From positions 1,736,001 to 1,800,000 of the forward strand of contig CP091735.1 in NCBI GenBank assembly GCA_022010015.1: 64,000 nt of DNA. Reading direction: 5' to 3'. Origin of the DNA: Clostridium sp. GTDB lineage: Bacteria; Bacillota_I; Bacilli_A; Acholeplasmatales; Anaeroplasmataceae. Positions 10,955-22,659 of the stretch are shown here, one piece after another (the stretch's first letter is position 1; every line of letters begins with the position of its first letter). The translations under genes and the position numbers were made by a program. The notes beneath the pieces were generated by a model that saw only the letters and a list, made by a program, of their open reading frames with translations, ran no database searches and was not told the DNA's origin.

Positions 10955-11545
10955 TTATTAATACCTCATTAATTTTTATTATAAATTTCATCAATTCCTA
11001 TTCTTTTTTTAATGATGAAGCATATATTAAGCTATCAAATTCTGTAAGTTTCTAGCTTATTAGTAATTGTCTTTTTACTTAAGGCCTTTTCTTTAGCATT
11101 AAGCTTATCACATTTAGTTGCAATAATAACAATATTTTCAACATATTGCTTCAAAAATTGAAACATAAGATAATCATCATTTGTTGGCTCATGACGTGAA
11201 TCAACAAGAAGAAAGGCCATTTTAAGCTCCTCTCTTTTTTTAACATAGGTTTCAATCATTTTACCAAAGGTGTTTTTTAAGCTCTTACCAGTAGCTGAAT
11301 AGCCATAGCCTGGAACATCAACAAAATAAAAAAATCTTGATTAATTAAATAAATATTTAGAGTTTGAGTTTTTACCAGGAGTTTGACTCGTTCTTGCAAG
11401 CTTTTTACGGTTACATAACAAATTTATAAGGGAGCTTTTACCAACATTACTTCTTCCACATAGCATTATCTCTGGCTTACCATCCTTAGGAAGTGCCACA
11501 TAATTTACTGCTGATGTAATAAATTCTGCATTTTTTTACAATCAT
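10935..11545 (-). CDS. engB: Ribosome-biogenesis GTPase YsxC/EngB
   Basis: Essential GTPase for 50S subunit assembly. It shows G1 GRSNVGKSS, G3-type DVPGYGY and G4 TKCDKL. The N-terminal AEFITSAVNYVALP is typical. About 203 residues after correction. The start at 11545 follows GGAGG. Frames change near 11535, 11330 and 11040. It lies between the PHP gene (16-base gap) and the GNAT gene. Confidence 0.92.
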
Positions 11546-11560
11546 TTTAAATCCTCCAAT

Positions 11561-12379
11561 CTAAAAACCAATTGCCTTAGCAAGTGGTTTAAATTCTTCT
11601 TCATTTAGATAGCAGGTACCAATATTGGCATGAGATTTATCACCATGACAATCTGATCCTGCACTCCACATTAAATCATATTCTTTGGCCTTAGCTTTAA
11701 AATACTCCTCATCACCTTGCTTATTAGCAGGATAATAAACCTCAATTCCATCAAAGCCAAAGCTTAATATTTCATCAATATATTCTCTTTTAACAAGGCA
11801 AGGATGAGCAAAAATGCAAACGGCATTAGCCTCCTTAGCCAAAGCTAGCCCATCCTTAGTTTCAAGCTTTGATGAAGGAATATAAGCCTTTGAGGCATTA
11901 GAAATATAGAATTTAGCTTCCTCAAAGCTCATATCATTAGCAATTACTAAATTTCTTAGCATATTACCTCTAGTAATAACCTCACCCGTACTAATAAAAG
12001 TAAATCCATATCAATTTTTTTAAGCCATAAATCTCTTTAATGTTATTCATCATTTTTTTATAGCTCTAGTTTTTTTCTGTTTTTCCTTATTTTTTTAATG
12101 AAAATTCATACATACAATCAGGAACAATACCATTTTTTTAAATAAACAAACGATATGAACATTTTCACCCTTGTAAAATGTTGAAAGTTCAATTCCTGGA
12201 ATGACATATATACCATTGAAATCCTTTATTTCCTTTTTTATTTCCTCAATACCAAAAACACTATCATGATCCGTTAGGGCAAAAACATCAACATTCTGCC
12301 TCTTTGCCTCAGCTATAAGCTCTCTTGGTGTAAAAACTCCATCAGAATGATTAGTATGATTATGCAAATCAATCTTCAT
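11561..12379 (-). CDS. PHP-domain phosphoesterase
   Basis: Polymerase-and-histidinol-phosphatase family metal-dependent phosphoesterase, likely of the RNase AM / nucleoside 3',5'-bisphosphatase type. Metal-ligand motifs are DLHNHTNHSDG (residues 3-13), ALTDHDS, IPGIELS, ANAVCIFAHPCL and GSDCHGD. 273 codons is normal. The start has GAGGTG 7 bases upstream. The middle (12150-11960) is broken at T runs. It follows the M32 carboxypeptidase gene by 20 bases. Confidence 0.85.
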
Positions 12380-12399
12380 AGCTCACCTCATAAATTTTA

Positions 12400-13886
12400 C
12401 TAAATTTTTGATATTAAATATTTAAGATAATAATTTGGGTTAAATTCCTCTAAAGTAGCATTTAAAATTAGCTTTTTTTAGGAGTTAGTGAGGCACCATA
12501 TTTATGAATTTTATCCTTTAGCCATAAATTGATTTCTTTAAAAATCCATATTATCCAAGGCTTTGTTAAAATCAATATCCTCTTGCATTTTATAATATAT
12601 TTGGGCAGCTATAGCACTACCAAAAAGCATAGGTTGGAAAATAGCCAAAGCCTGATGACCAATGAATATCCTGGTAACAGCCTTCTTTTTTATTTTCAGG
12701 CTTAATTCCTAAATATTTTTCCATAAGTTCGTTAAATACTCTATCAATATCTTTAACTAGAATTTCATTATGGAAAAGCATTTTTTCAATTTTATAGCGA
12801 ATTAAAATATGAATTGGATAAGTTAATTCATCAGCCTCTGTTCTAATTAATGAGGCTTCAACATTATTGGCATAATAATAAATGTCATCTAAGCTAATAT
12901 CCTTTAATTCTTCCTTAAATATATCCTTTAAAATTGGATATAGAGCCTTAATAAAATGGTAATTTCTTCCTACATAATTCTCATAAAAGCGTGATTGGCT
13001 TTCATGCAGTGCCATACTTGCTCCACCTCTTAAAGAAGTATTATTTAAAGCATCATCATTTTGAAGCTCATATAGGGCATGTCCAGTCTCATGCATTATT
13101 GAATATAAATTTGATAATAAAAGTGATTCATTATAGCTAGTAGTTATTCTAATGTCTTTATTATAAACTCCTGCAGTAAAAAGGATGAATTGTTTCTCTA
13201 ATACATCCAACATCCTTATTATAGCCCATTTTTTTAATAATCATTTCTGTTAATTCCCTTTGTTTAGAAATAGGAAATTTTTATATCTAAAAGCTTAGTA
13301 TTAAATTTTTTTAGGCATCTTAATAATTTTTTTGAATAAAAGGAACAAGCCTTTTTCTCAATTAAGGAAAAAGAATTCATCATACATTTCCTCACTTGAT
13401 CCCTCTTCCATTTCATCAAGTAAAACATTATAACCGAAAAATATCCTTAGTTGCTTCAATTTCAATATATTTCTTATTATAGCTAACTAGCTCAACAAGG
13501 GCATCTTCAAATTTAGAATAATCAAGACTTTCTCTTGCTTCCTCCCATAGTAATCCTGTATTTGCTAAATTCTTCAAATGATTATTAAATAAATCCTTAG
13601 GTAGCTTTTTAAGCTTGTGAAGATTCTTACATTCTTTTTTAATTGATAAGGCTGTAAGCTTATCTAAGGAGTTATCGTTTTCAAGAGCAAATAAGGTATC
13701 CTCATAATTCTTACACAAGGTTATATCATAATATTTATTTTCAAAATATTGAAACACCTCAAGTGAATGAGCCTTAGCAAGCCTTGGGCAGTCTGTTTCC
13801 TCATCATATGATAAAACAAATAATGCGTATTCATAATTTTTTTAATTCACGCTGATATTCATAATATTTTTTTCTAAATTTGTCAT
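12400..13886 (-). CDS. M32-family (Taq-type) carboxypeptidase
   Basis: Zinc metallocarboxypeptidase releasing C-terminal residues, probably from intracellular peptides. The active-site HEXXH is present as SIMHETGHALYE (near 13090); the family ASLIRTEADELTYPIHIL segment and the C-terminal GCYQDIHWSSGFGYFPTY are clear. About 495 residues, the usual length. The start ATG overlaps the upstream flavoprotein stop in an ATGA, with GGAGG before it. Frames change near 12655, 13215-13430 and 13840 at A/T runs. Confidence 0.92.
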
Positions 13887-15432
13887 ACTTCCTCCATGCT
13901 TAAAATAGCACTTTTAATTCCATCTAAGGCTGCACTTGTAATACCACCAGCATATCCTGCGCCCTCACCAATAGGATAAATCATTCCTACCCTATGCTTA
14001 GCATCTCTATTAATTCTAACTGGTGATGAGCTTCTAGTTTCAGGAGCAATTAAAATCGCGTCTTTATAATTAAAGCCCGGTATTTTCTCATCCATTTTCA
14101 TAATACCTTCCTTTAAAGCCTCAATCACAAAATCTGGTAAAACCTTACCTAAATCACATAAATTTATACCATGAGGATAGGATGGCTTAACACTTCTAAT
14201 ACATTCTGCAACCTCATCAGCTAAAAATTCCTTAACTAAATTAGCTGGTGCTCTTAAATTACCACCAACAAGAAAAGCCTTATGCTCAATATCATGCTGA
14301 AATTTAAAGCCATCAAGTGGTGAAGATACAAGATAATCACTTGGATTAACCTCAACTAATAAAGCCGCATTTGAGTTAATAGCATCTCTTTTATAATTAC
14401 TCATACCATTAGTTACAATTGCTTCCTTATTATTAGAGGTAGCCATTACATAGCCACCAGGACACATACAAAATGTATAAACACTTCTTTTTTCTAAGTG
14501 AACTGCCATTTTATAATAGGCAGCTGGTAAATATTTGGCAAAGCTTGCATATTGTAATTTATTAATATATTCTCTTTCATGCTCAATTCTTACTCCGACT
14601 GAAAAGCTTTTTGCTTCCATTTTTATCCCTTTATTATAAAGCATACTAATCGTATCGTAGGCTGAATGACCTAAAGCTAAAAAAATAAATGTCTAGTCTT
14701 AAAGCTACCATTAGTTGTAATAGCTTCAATTTCTTTATCATTTTCTTTATAATCAATAAGCTTAGTATTAAAATGAACCTCACCACCAAGAGAAATAATT
14801 TCTTCTCTTAAATTTTTTTAACAACTTTCCTTAAAATGTCACTTCCAATATGGGGCATAGCATCATATAATATTTCCTCACTTGCTCCAAATTTAACAAA
14901 ATCCTTTAATATTTGCTTAATAATTGGGTCATTTATTGTTGTTGTAAGCTTACCATCAGAAAATGTGCCTGCTCCACCCTCACCAAATAAAACATTATCC
15001 TCCTCATTTAATTTTTTGTTTTGATAAAAGCTTTCTATATCTTGGCTTCGCTTTTCAACCTCACTACCTCTTTCAATAATAATTGGTTTAGCATTACATC
15101 TTGCAAGTGTCAAAGCACAAAACATTCCTGCTGGACCAAAGCCAACTACAACTGGTCTATCATCAGTATTCCAATTAGGATAAATAAATTCTTTATCCTC
15201 ATCATAGATACCTACATTTTTTTAAATTTTAGTATTTTTTTGTTATTTGTTGTAAAAACAAATAGTATATACTAAATAGACATTTTTCCTTATCTCTAGC
15301 ATCTATACTTCTTCTTAAAATCTTTTAAATCCTTAATATCATTAATTTTATATTTATTCTTTAAATATTCATAAGGTGTAATATTTTTGATTTGCTAATA
15401 TTTTTAATATTACTTATTTTTTTAATTTTCAT
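13883..15432 (-). CDS. FAD-dependent dehydrogenase (COG2509 type)
   Basis: Uncharacterised NAD(P)/FAD flavoprotein. The FAD Rossmann segment VVVGFGPAGMFCAL is near 15130, followed by VLFGEGGAGTFSDGKLTT, a strong family signature. The C-terminal GEGAGYAGGITSAALDG closes the FAD fold. Reconstructed length is about 516 residues. The first ~60 codons and the region 14640-14830 contain several homopolymer shifts. The start at 15432 overlaps the preceding flavoprotein's stop by 11 bases, so the two flavoproteins are probably co-translated. Confidence 0.85.
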
Positions 15433-16517
15433 TATTAAGTACCTCAAAATTTTTTAAAGCCGTTGCAAAGGCAAAATGAAGATTATATCCACCACATCTA
15501 CCATTTATATCTAAAACCTCACCAGCAAAATGAAGAGTTTTATTATCTAGATACTCTAAGTTATCATTTATCATATCTAAAGAAATACCACCATTAATAA
15601 CCTGGGCATTATTATAATCATATGGTGATAAAATATTAAATTCTAGATTTTTTTGTTTCTTTAAAATTTTGTAAATACCTTGCAAGCTTTATTGGTAAAA
15701 TTCCATCTAGCTTATATTTATTTAAATCCTGAAGCCTAAAAATCCTGACAAAAAAATCTAAACTAATTTTAAATTTATCATTTTTTTCATAATTTTTCTA
15801 AGTAAATTTCTTCAATATTCATAATAACTATACCCGATATACCATCATCCTTAAAAAAATTACCTCGCCTGCCTCAGAATATGTCTCCTTATTATTTTTT
15901 TATAAGCTTTAACAAGAGCCTTAACTCTAACACCACTAATAGCCTTAACATTTTCCTTAAGCTTTAATCCACATAATGAGGGATATAGCTTTGTAAATTT
16001 CAAAAAATTCAAATAGGAATATACTCCATTCTGCTTTTTGTTTATCAATTCCAGCAATACTACCACTTGTAATAAATAGATGATCAAAGCCAAGATTAAA
16101 ATCATTAATATACCATTTGTTAGTATATTTAATATTCTTAACTAAATAATTATAATTAAAATGAACATTTTTTTGCATTTTATTTAAAAGTGCATCTAAA
16201 ACCGTTTGACTTGAATTAGAATATGGATATATTCTTCCTTCATTATCAGCCTTAGTTAAAATTCCTAATCTATCAAAAAAATCATAGACCTTTTCCTTAG
16301 GAATACTACTATATAAACGCTTAATAAAATCCTTGTGATTATAGAAATCCTCATTCATATTCAGATTGGACATATTGCACCTACCATTACCAGATGCTAA
16401 AATTTTTCTTCCTGGCAAGGCTAATCGTTCAAAAAAACATAAACATCATAATTTTTCAGCACATAGTCCAGCCAAAGCAAGACCAGAAGCACCTGCACCA
16501 ATTATAGCAATTTTCAT
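15422..16517 (-). CDS. HI0933/YhiN-family flavoprotein
   Basis: NAD(P)/FAD-dependent oxidoreductase of the aminoacetone-oxidase-like family. The N-terminal MKIAIIGAGASGLALAGLCA is the dinucleotide-binding motif, and PGRKILASGNGRCNMSN is the diagnostic HI0933 signature. The C-terminal GRCGGYNLHFAFATA is also family-typical. About 365 residues, slightly short of 400, probably from indels near 15680-15960. It is the first gene of the minus-strand run down to engB; TATAAT at 16540-16545 may be its -10. Confidence 0.85.
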
Positions 16518-16611
16518 ATAATCACATCCATTCAAATAAATTATACTTTAAGAGCACCAAAATTACCATATTTTTTTACCTTAATAGCCTTCAATCATTA
16601 AGAAAAAAATT

Positions 16612-16642
16612 TAAGAAAAAAACTGCAAAAATGCTTGCAGTT
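16612..16642 (-). terminator. Terminator after rbfA
   Basis: 8-bp stem AACTGCAA/TTGCAGTT (16621-16642) is followed on the minus strand by a T-rich tract, directly after the rbfA stop. Confidence 0.85.
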
Positions 16643-16646
16643 TATT

Positions 16647-16999
16647 CTAATTATTAAATTTCTTCTTTTCAGATTCTAATATTTCAGCAATATGATTTCC
16701 ATATTCTAAAGCTTCATCGTATTTAAAAAAATTAAATCTGGCATTTTTTTCTAGCATTAATTTTTATGAGCAATCTCACGACGAATATAAGGCTTTAAAG
16801 CTTCTAAATTGTCAGCCATTTTTTGTTTATTTTTATCATCTAAAACTGTATAATAAACAGTCATATAGCTTAAATCATTAGTTATTCTAATTTCAGTTAT
16901 ATTTAATAATCTAATATTATCAAGTCTTGAATCACTTTGAATCATAATTGAAAGCTCACGAAGTGATAAAGACTCTAATCTTTTTAATGATACACCCAT
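16647..16999 (-). CDS. rbfA: Ribosome-binding factor A
   Basis: 30S maturation factor that binds helix 1 of 16S rRNA. KH-like fold; the C-terminus RREIAHK...MPDLIFKYDEALEYGNHI is diagnostic after fixing T-run indels near 16735-16755. About 117 residues. The start overlaps the infB stop in TAATG. Last gene of the rimP-nusA-ylxR-ylxQ-infB-rbfA operon. Confidence 0.92.
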
Positions 17000-18814
17000 T
17001 AACGCTCAATCTCCTTATCAACAGAGGCTTCAAAAACGTCGCCCTCCTTGATATCATTATAGCCTTGAATTGTAATACCACACTCTAGACCCTGACGTAC
17101 TTCCTTAACGTCATCCTTGAATCTCTTTAATGATGCCATTACACCTTCATAAATTACAGCACCATCTCTTAAAACACGAATCTTAGAGTTACGCTCAATT
17201 GTTCCATCTGTAACATAACAACCTGCAATTGTTCCAACCTTTGAAAGCTTAAAGATGCTTCTAACCTCAGCTTGACCAGTTACAACCTCTTCATATTCTG
17301 GCTCTAGCTTACCCTTTAAAATTCCTTCAATATCCTCTAAGGCCTTATAAATAATGTTATAAGAACGTATTTCAACATGCTTTTCATCGGCATCCTTACG
17401 AATATTAGCAAGAGGTCTAATATTAAAACCAATAATAATGGCATTTGATGCCTCGGCAAGCGAAATATCAGTTTCAGTAATAGCTCCTACAGCCTGACGA
17501 ATAATTGTAACCTTATAATCCTCAACATTAATCCTTTGAAGTGATGCACATAATGCTTCAACAGATCCTTGAACATCACCCTTAACAATAACATTAAGTT
17601 CCTTAGTCTTATCTAAGGCCTCAACCATATCTGCAAATGTCTTTGGCTTTGATGATAAAGCAACCTCATCCTTACGACGATTAGCACGAGCCTCAGCAAT
17701 ATCTCTTGCCTTATGCTCATCTGAGAAAACCATAAATTTGTCTCCAGCAAGTGGAACAGAATTTAATCCTGTAACAACTACGGCTTGACTTGGCTCCGCC
17801 TTATTATATTTAATATGACGATCGTCCTCCATAGAACGAACCTTTCCATAGGTATCACCACAAACAATGACATCTCCAACCTTCAAAGTTCCATTTTGAA
17901 CTAAGAATGTTGCAAGAGGACCACGTCCACGATCAAGCTGAGCCTCAATAACAGTACCCATGGCCAAACGATTAGGGTTAGCCTTTTAAATCAAGCATCT
18001 CTGCTGTTAATAAAACCCTTTCTAATAATTCATCAACACCTTGACCCTTTAACGCCGAAATATTAACAAAAAAATAGTATTTCCACCCCAAGCCTCTGGT
18101 ACTAAATTAAATCTAGATAGCTCCTCCATAACACGTTCTGGACGTGCTGCTGGCTTATCAATTTTATTTACTGCAACAATTATCGGACAGCCTGCAGCCT
18201 TAGCATGCGCAATGGCCTCCTCAGTTTGTGGCATTACTCCATCATCAGCCGCAACAACTAAAATAACAATATCAGTTATTTGGGCACCACGAGCACGCAT
18301 ATCTGTAAATGCAGCATGGCCTGGAGTATCAATGAAGGTAATTTTATTACCATTTTTTTCAACCTGATAAGCACCAATGTGCTGAGTAATTCCGCCAGCC
18401 TCACCACTTGCTACACGAGAATTTCTTATTGTATCAAGTAAGGTTGTTTTGCCATGGTCAACGTGACCCATAATAGTTACAACTGGTGGTCTTTTTACAA
18501 GATTTGCCTCATCATCCTCAATTACAATTTCATCAAATCTTGTTTCATCTGTAATAATTTCATCTTTTAATTTCAAAGCCATATTCAAGAGCTAATAATT
18601 CAATAGTTTCTCTTTCAAGACTCTGATTTTGGTTTGCAAAAATGCCGGCCTCTAAAAGCTTTTTAATAATTTGAGCATTGCTCTTATTTAAAGCAGTAGC
18701 CACCTCTGCTACAGTCATTCCTTCCTTATAGATAATTGTAGTATCAGTTGCTTGGTTAGCCTTCGCATTAGGAATGTTCGCAACGCGCTCTTCCTTTTTA
18801 TTCTTCTTACCCAA
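16999..18814 (-). CDS. infB: Translation initiation factor IF-2
   Basis: GTPase that delivers initiator tRNA to the 30S subunit. The short N-terminal IF2_N domain (GMTVAEVATALNKSNAQIIK) leads to the G domain with GHVDHGKTTLLD (near 18450), DTPGHAAFT and NKIDKP, then domains II-IV. About 605 residues, a compact IF-2 without the long N-terminal extension. The start appears to be TTG at 18814, with AAGGTG 8 bases upstream. Frames change near 18580, 18070 and 17985. Confidence 0.95.
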
Positions 18815-18823
18815 TATCTCACC

Positions 18824-19112
18824 TTATTTCTTTAAAATTTTTAGAAAACCCTCATCCATAATCCCAATTACATATCTTCCCTCTTGGCCAATCGCCAAAG
18901 ATAATTCAAAGCTAGTATAATCTTGATTTACCAAAACATCATAAAATTTAGCTTTATCTAAAATCTTTTTTTACCTGTATTAGAAATATCTTTAGCTAAA
19001 AAAAGATATAACATACCTTATGCTTACGTAAATTTGCAATAGTTAAATCTGCACCACTACATAAGCCACGTGCTCTAGCACATAAGCCTAAATTTCTTAA
19101 AATATCATCCAT
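18824..19112 (-). CDS. ylxQ: L7Ae-like RNA-binding protein YlxQ
   Basis: Small L7Ae/L30e-family K-turn-binding protein encoded in the nusA-infB operon. The N-terminus MDDILRNLGLCARARGLCSG (with a conserved GLCARAR-type stretch) and position identify it. About 96 residues; two frame changes near 18970-19010. The start overlaps the ylxR stop as TAATG. Confidence 0.8.
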
Positions 19113-19372
19113 TATAATAAATTCCTCAATTCGTCATAAATTTCATCAGGAATTTTGCAATCTAAATGACGTTCAAGAGCCTTTTGGTTTTTTGGGCCTT
19201 GTCAATAATGTCCTTGTCCTTCTTTAAATAAGCACCACGGCCATTAGCCTTGCCTTTTTAAATCAACGCTAACATTGCCATCCTTATCTCTTACAATTCT
19301 AAACAAATCTTTTTTTTCAAGTGTTTCTCGACTAACAACACAACTTCTTAATACTGGCTTTTTATTTTGCAT
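19112..19372 (-). CDS. ylxR: YlxR-family RNA-binding protein (DUF448)
   Basis: RNA-binding/nucleoid-associated regulator family in the nusA operon. The N-terminus PVLRSCVVSRETLEKKDLFR, then VDLKGKANGRGAYLKKD (the GRGAY motif), is diagnostic. About 87 residues, one or two indels near 19190-19260. It overlaps the nusA end by 11 bases. Confidence 0.9.
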
Positions 19373-20480
19373 CAATATTTAGTCCTTCATTTAATAAGCC
19401 TTCTTCAAATGCTTTACTAGTAGGCTTAATATCAATCTTCCAGCCACATGATTGAACGGCAAGTCTAACATTTTGACCAGATTTACCAATTGCAAGTGAT
19501 AATTCATTATCAGGAACAACAGCAAGTGATGTTTTATGAATAGGATCAATCTTTAAAACAGTTGTTACATGAGCTGGTTGTAATGATTTTTCAATAAGCT
19601 TTGCTGGATCATCACTCCACTCATATAAGTCAATCTTTTCACCATTTAAGGCCTTGCAAACCTCTTTAATTCTTACTCCACCCTCACCAACACATGAACC
19701 AATTGGATCAACCTTTGGATCATTTGAATAAAGGGCAATCTTAGTTCTATCACCAGCATCACGAGCAATTCCTTTAATTTCGATAATACCCTCAGCAATC
19801 TCAGGAATATAATTTTTCCATTAAACGAATAACAAGATTTCTTTCACTTCTTGAAACACTAACCTTAGGATCCTTAGTAGTTTTTTCTACCTTTTTAATG
19901 TATACATTAACATAATCCTCATCATGAAGATCATCATTTGGAAGTAAATCACTCTTTGGTAGGAAGGCATACACATTATGTGATAAATCAAGAGTAATAA
20001 ATTTTCCTTCTGGATTTATATCAACTACTCTAGCCTTAACCATTTCATTTTTCCCTTTTCTTTAAAAATAGTCATAAGCCTTTTTCACGCTCTAGGCTCT
20101 TTAAATTTTGTGTCCAAGTACTCTTAGCAGCACCAATTCCTGTTCTTGAAAAAAATTCTTAATGTTAATTGGTTGCTCAACTATATCGCCAACCTTATAG
20201 CTAGGCTTAATCTTTATTGCATCTTCAAGTAGCATTTCCTCAATTGGATTTTTCTTCTTCAGTTTCTTCTTCACTATATTGATCTACAACCTTGTGAACT
20301 GAATACATCATTATTTCACTTTTTTCAGGCTTCATTTCAACACGACAAGACGCATGACCATAAATCTTTTTAAATGCGTTTTGTAATGATTTAGCAAAAG
20401 TTTCATAGATAGATTCTACGCTAACATTTTTTTCCTTTGCTAATTCCTCAGCCTGCTTAAAAAAATTCCTTATTAATCAT
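19362..20480 (-). CDS. nusA: Transcription elongation/termination factor NusA
   Basis: RNA-polymerase-associated factor controlling pausing, termination and antitermination. The N-terminal domain (LAKEKNVSVESIYETFAKSL), the S1 region with VSVSRSERNLVIRLME, and KH domains ending SGQNVRLAVQSCGWKID are seen. About 373 residues. GGAGG precedes the ATG at 20480, which overlaps the rimP stop by 8 bases. Frames change near 20240, 20150, 20080, 19810 and 19380. Confidence 0.93.
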
Positions 20481-20945
20481 TTTTACTCCTCCTATATTTT
20501 TTTACCGCAAGTCTTATTTTTTTAAAAACATCATCATACGAAATATTTACCATTTTGATTCTACCCTTTAAGTTAATCTTTAAAGTAAGAACATTATCCT
20601 TAAAGTCCTCTAAGTAGCCCTCGTAAACCATTTTATCAACCTCAACGTGAACATATTTAGAAACACTTTCAGCAACTTCACTAGCATTTCTAAGAGTCTT
20701 TTCTGCCCCTGGTGAAGAAACCTCTAGCATATATTCCTCCATATCTTTATCATATTGATCAAGCTTTGAGGATAAATAATCATTTGCAAGTGCTAGGGTA
20801 TCAACATCTATTCCACCCTTTTTGTCAATTAAAACCTGTAAGGTTAAATAGCCGTATTCTCTAACAAACTTAATATCATATAATGATAAATCATTTTTTT
20901 ATCACAATAATCCTGCATAATATTCTTTACAATCTCTAAATCCAT
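20473..20945 (-). CDS. rimP: Ribosome maturation factor RimP
   Basis: 30S assembly factor, first gene of the nusA-infB operon. Signatures YMLEVSSPGAEKTLRNASEV (SSPG) and DFKDNVLTLKINLKGRIK are typical. About 157 residues; the N-terminus MDLEIVKNIMQDYCDKK is joined by correcting T7 near 20895. Confidence 0.92.
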
Positions 20946-20969
20946 TTCCTCACCTCTATTAATTAAAAT

Positions 20970-21039
20970 GAGTGAGCAATGCTCACTCTAGTTTGACTCC
21001 TATTAACTATAATATAGCATATTATTAACTTATATGCAA
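20970..21039 (-). promoter_or_regulatory. rimP-operon promoter and leader hairpin
   Basis: On the minus strand TTGCAT (21034-21039) and TATATT (21011-21016) are separated by 17 bases, a good sigma-A-type promoter. In the ~55-base leader a perfect inverted repeat GAGTGAGC/GCTCACTC with a 3-base loop lies at 20970-20988. No T run follows it, so it is more likely an mRNA leader hairpin or a protein site than a terminator. Confidence 0.55.
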
Positions 21040-21088
21040 GTATCTTACAAAAATTAATTGTCTTTTCATTTATTTTCACTAGATTTTC

Positions 21089-21117
21089 TTGAAGAAAACA
21101 GCATTTTAGGTTATACT
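21089..21117 (+). promoter_or_regulatory. coaD promoter
   Basis: TTGAAG (21089-21094), a 17-base spacer, then TATACT (21112-21117); the coaD start with GGAGG lies about 30 bases downstream. A second TATAAT at 21133-21138 is too close to the ribosome-binding site to be the main -10. Confidence 0.55.
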
Positions 21118-21150
21118 ATTAGTAACTATTAGATATAATTTGGAGGCAAT

Positions 21151-21639
21151 ATGAAAGCAGTATATCCTGGGTCATTTGATCCACTTAGTAATGGACATTT
21201 AGATATAATAAGACGTGCAGCAAAAAAATGTTTGATGAATTACATATTCTTGTTTCCTATAATATGTTTAAAAAAATCAACATTTACACCTGAGGAAAGA
21301 GTTGATATGATTAAACTTGTTACCAAGAATTTAAAAAAATGTCTATGTTGAAGGAAGTCAAGATTTAGTTGTTAATTATTGTGCTAAAAAAACGATATAG
21401 GCTGCATAATTAGGGGCCTTAGAAATTATCAAGATTATGAAAATGAATTTAGTCTATTCCAATATAATCATGATATTAATCCAAATGTAGAAACAATGCT
21501 TTTTATTTCCTTCATCAAAAATCAATTTATATCATCATCTGCTATTAAGGAGCTAGTATCCTTTGGTGTAGATATTAAAAATTATGTACCTAGTGAATTA
21601 GTGGAAACCATTACTAATAGATTTAAGGGGCTAAAATGA
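21151..21639 (+). CDS. coaD: Pantetheine-phosphate adenylyltransferase
   Basis: Adenylylates 4'-phosphopantetheine, the penultimate step of CoA synthesis. The N-terminus MKAVYPGSFDPLSNGHLDII carries the nucleotidyltransferase HxGH-like motif (NGHLD); IIRGLRNYQDYENEF is also diagnostic. About 163 residues. Frames change near 21225, 21340, 21390 and 21505 at A/T runs. The TGA overlaps the next ATG (ATGA). Confidence 0.93.
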
Positions 21640-22637
21640 AAAATATATTATTAATAACAACAGGTGGAACCATCTCTTCTATAGTATCTAAGGAAGGACT
21701 TGTTCCTTCCAATAGCCAAGAAATTTTAAAGGAATTCGGTCTTCATAATTTAGATATTAATTTAAGCGTTTTAGATTTAATGTGTAAGGATAGTACTAAT
21801 ATTTCTCCTAAGGATTGGGTTATTATTGCTAAAGCCATTTACAATAATCTAAAAAAATATGATGGTATTGTTGTAACCCATGGTACAGACACTATGGCTT
21901 ATACAACCTCAATGCTTAGCTATATGCTACAAAACCCTTCAATTCCTGTAGTATTTACAGGCTCACAGCTACCAATATCCCATCCTCTTACAGATGGAAT
22001 TAATAACTTACACTATGCCTTTGCAATGGCATCAAGTGGTATTCCTGGTATTTATATGGCCTTTGACCGCAAAATAATTTTAGGCTGTAGAGCTGTAAAG
22101 GTTCGTACAACTGGATTTCATGCCTTTGAATCAATCAATATGAAATCCGTTGGAACAATTGATTCAAAAAGGATTAGGTATTTCTAAGCTATTTAAAATT
22201 CCTGACAAAAAAAGAACCAATTTTAAATACCAAATATGATGATAATATCATTTTAATCAAATTAATTCCTGGATTAAATCCTAATATCATCTCTTCTTTA
22301 ATTAAAACAGGTATTAAGGGTATTGTTATTGAGGCCTTTGGTATTGGGGAATTCCTTTCGAGGACAATGATTTTACAAGCCCTATTAAAGAAGCAATTAA
22401 TAAAAAAATACCAGTTGTCGTTACAAGCCAGTGCCTTTATGAAGAATCAGATTTCTAGTATTTATGAGGTAGGTAATAAGGTTTTTAGAGCTTGGCGTTA
22501 TTCCTGCTTTAGATATGACAACTGAAGCCTGTGTTACAAAGCTAATGTGGGTTTTAGGTCAAACAAATAATTATAATAAAGTTAAAGAATATTTTGAGCA
22601 ATCAATTGCTGGAGAAATAAATGTAAAGGAGCTATGA
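21636..22637 (+). CDS. ansA: L-asparaginase (type I, cytosolic)
   Basis: Hydrolyses asparagine to aspartate and ammonia. Both catalytic threonine motifs are present: ITTGGTISS at the N-terminus and VTHGTDTMAYT (near 21890). No signal peptide, so cytosolic. About 334 residues. The first 183 codons are intact; frames change near 22170, 22210, 22350, 22455 and 22490. Coupled to coaD by ATGA. Confidence 0.92.
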
Positions 22638-22651
22638 ATTCATAACTCCTT
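22626..22651 (+). terminator. Inverted repeat overlapping the ansA stop
   Basis: Near-perfect palindrome (AAGGAG ... CTCCTT, with GAATTC at its centre) spans the stop codon. The T tract after it is weak, so terminator strength is uncertain. Confidence 0.5.
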
Positions 22652-22659
22652 ATTTCATA

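Noticed and set aside
15021..15275. Plus-strand open frame of 84 codons
   Set aside because: Antisense to the COG2509 flavoprotein N-terminus; low-complexity product.
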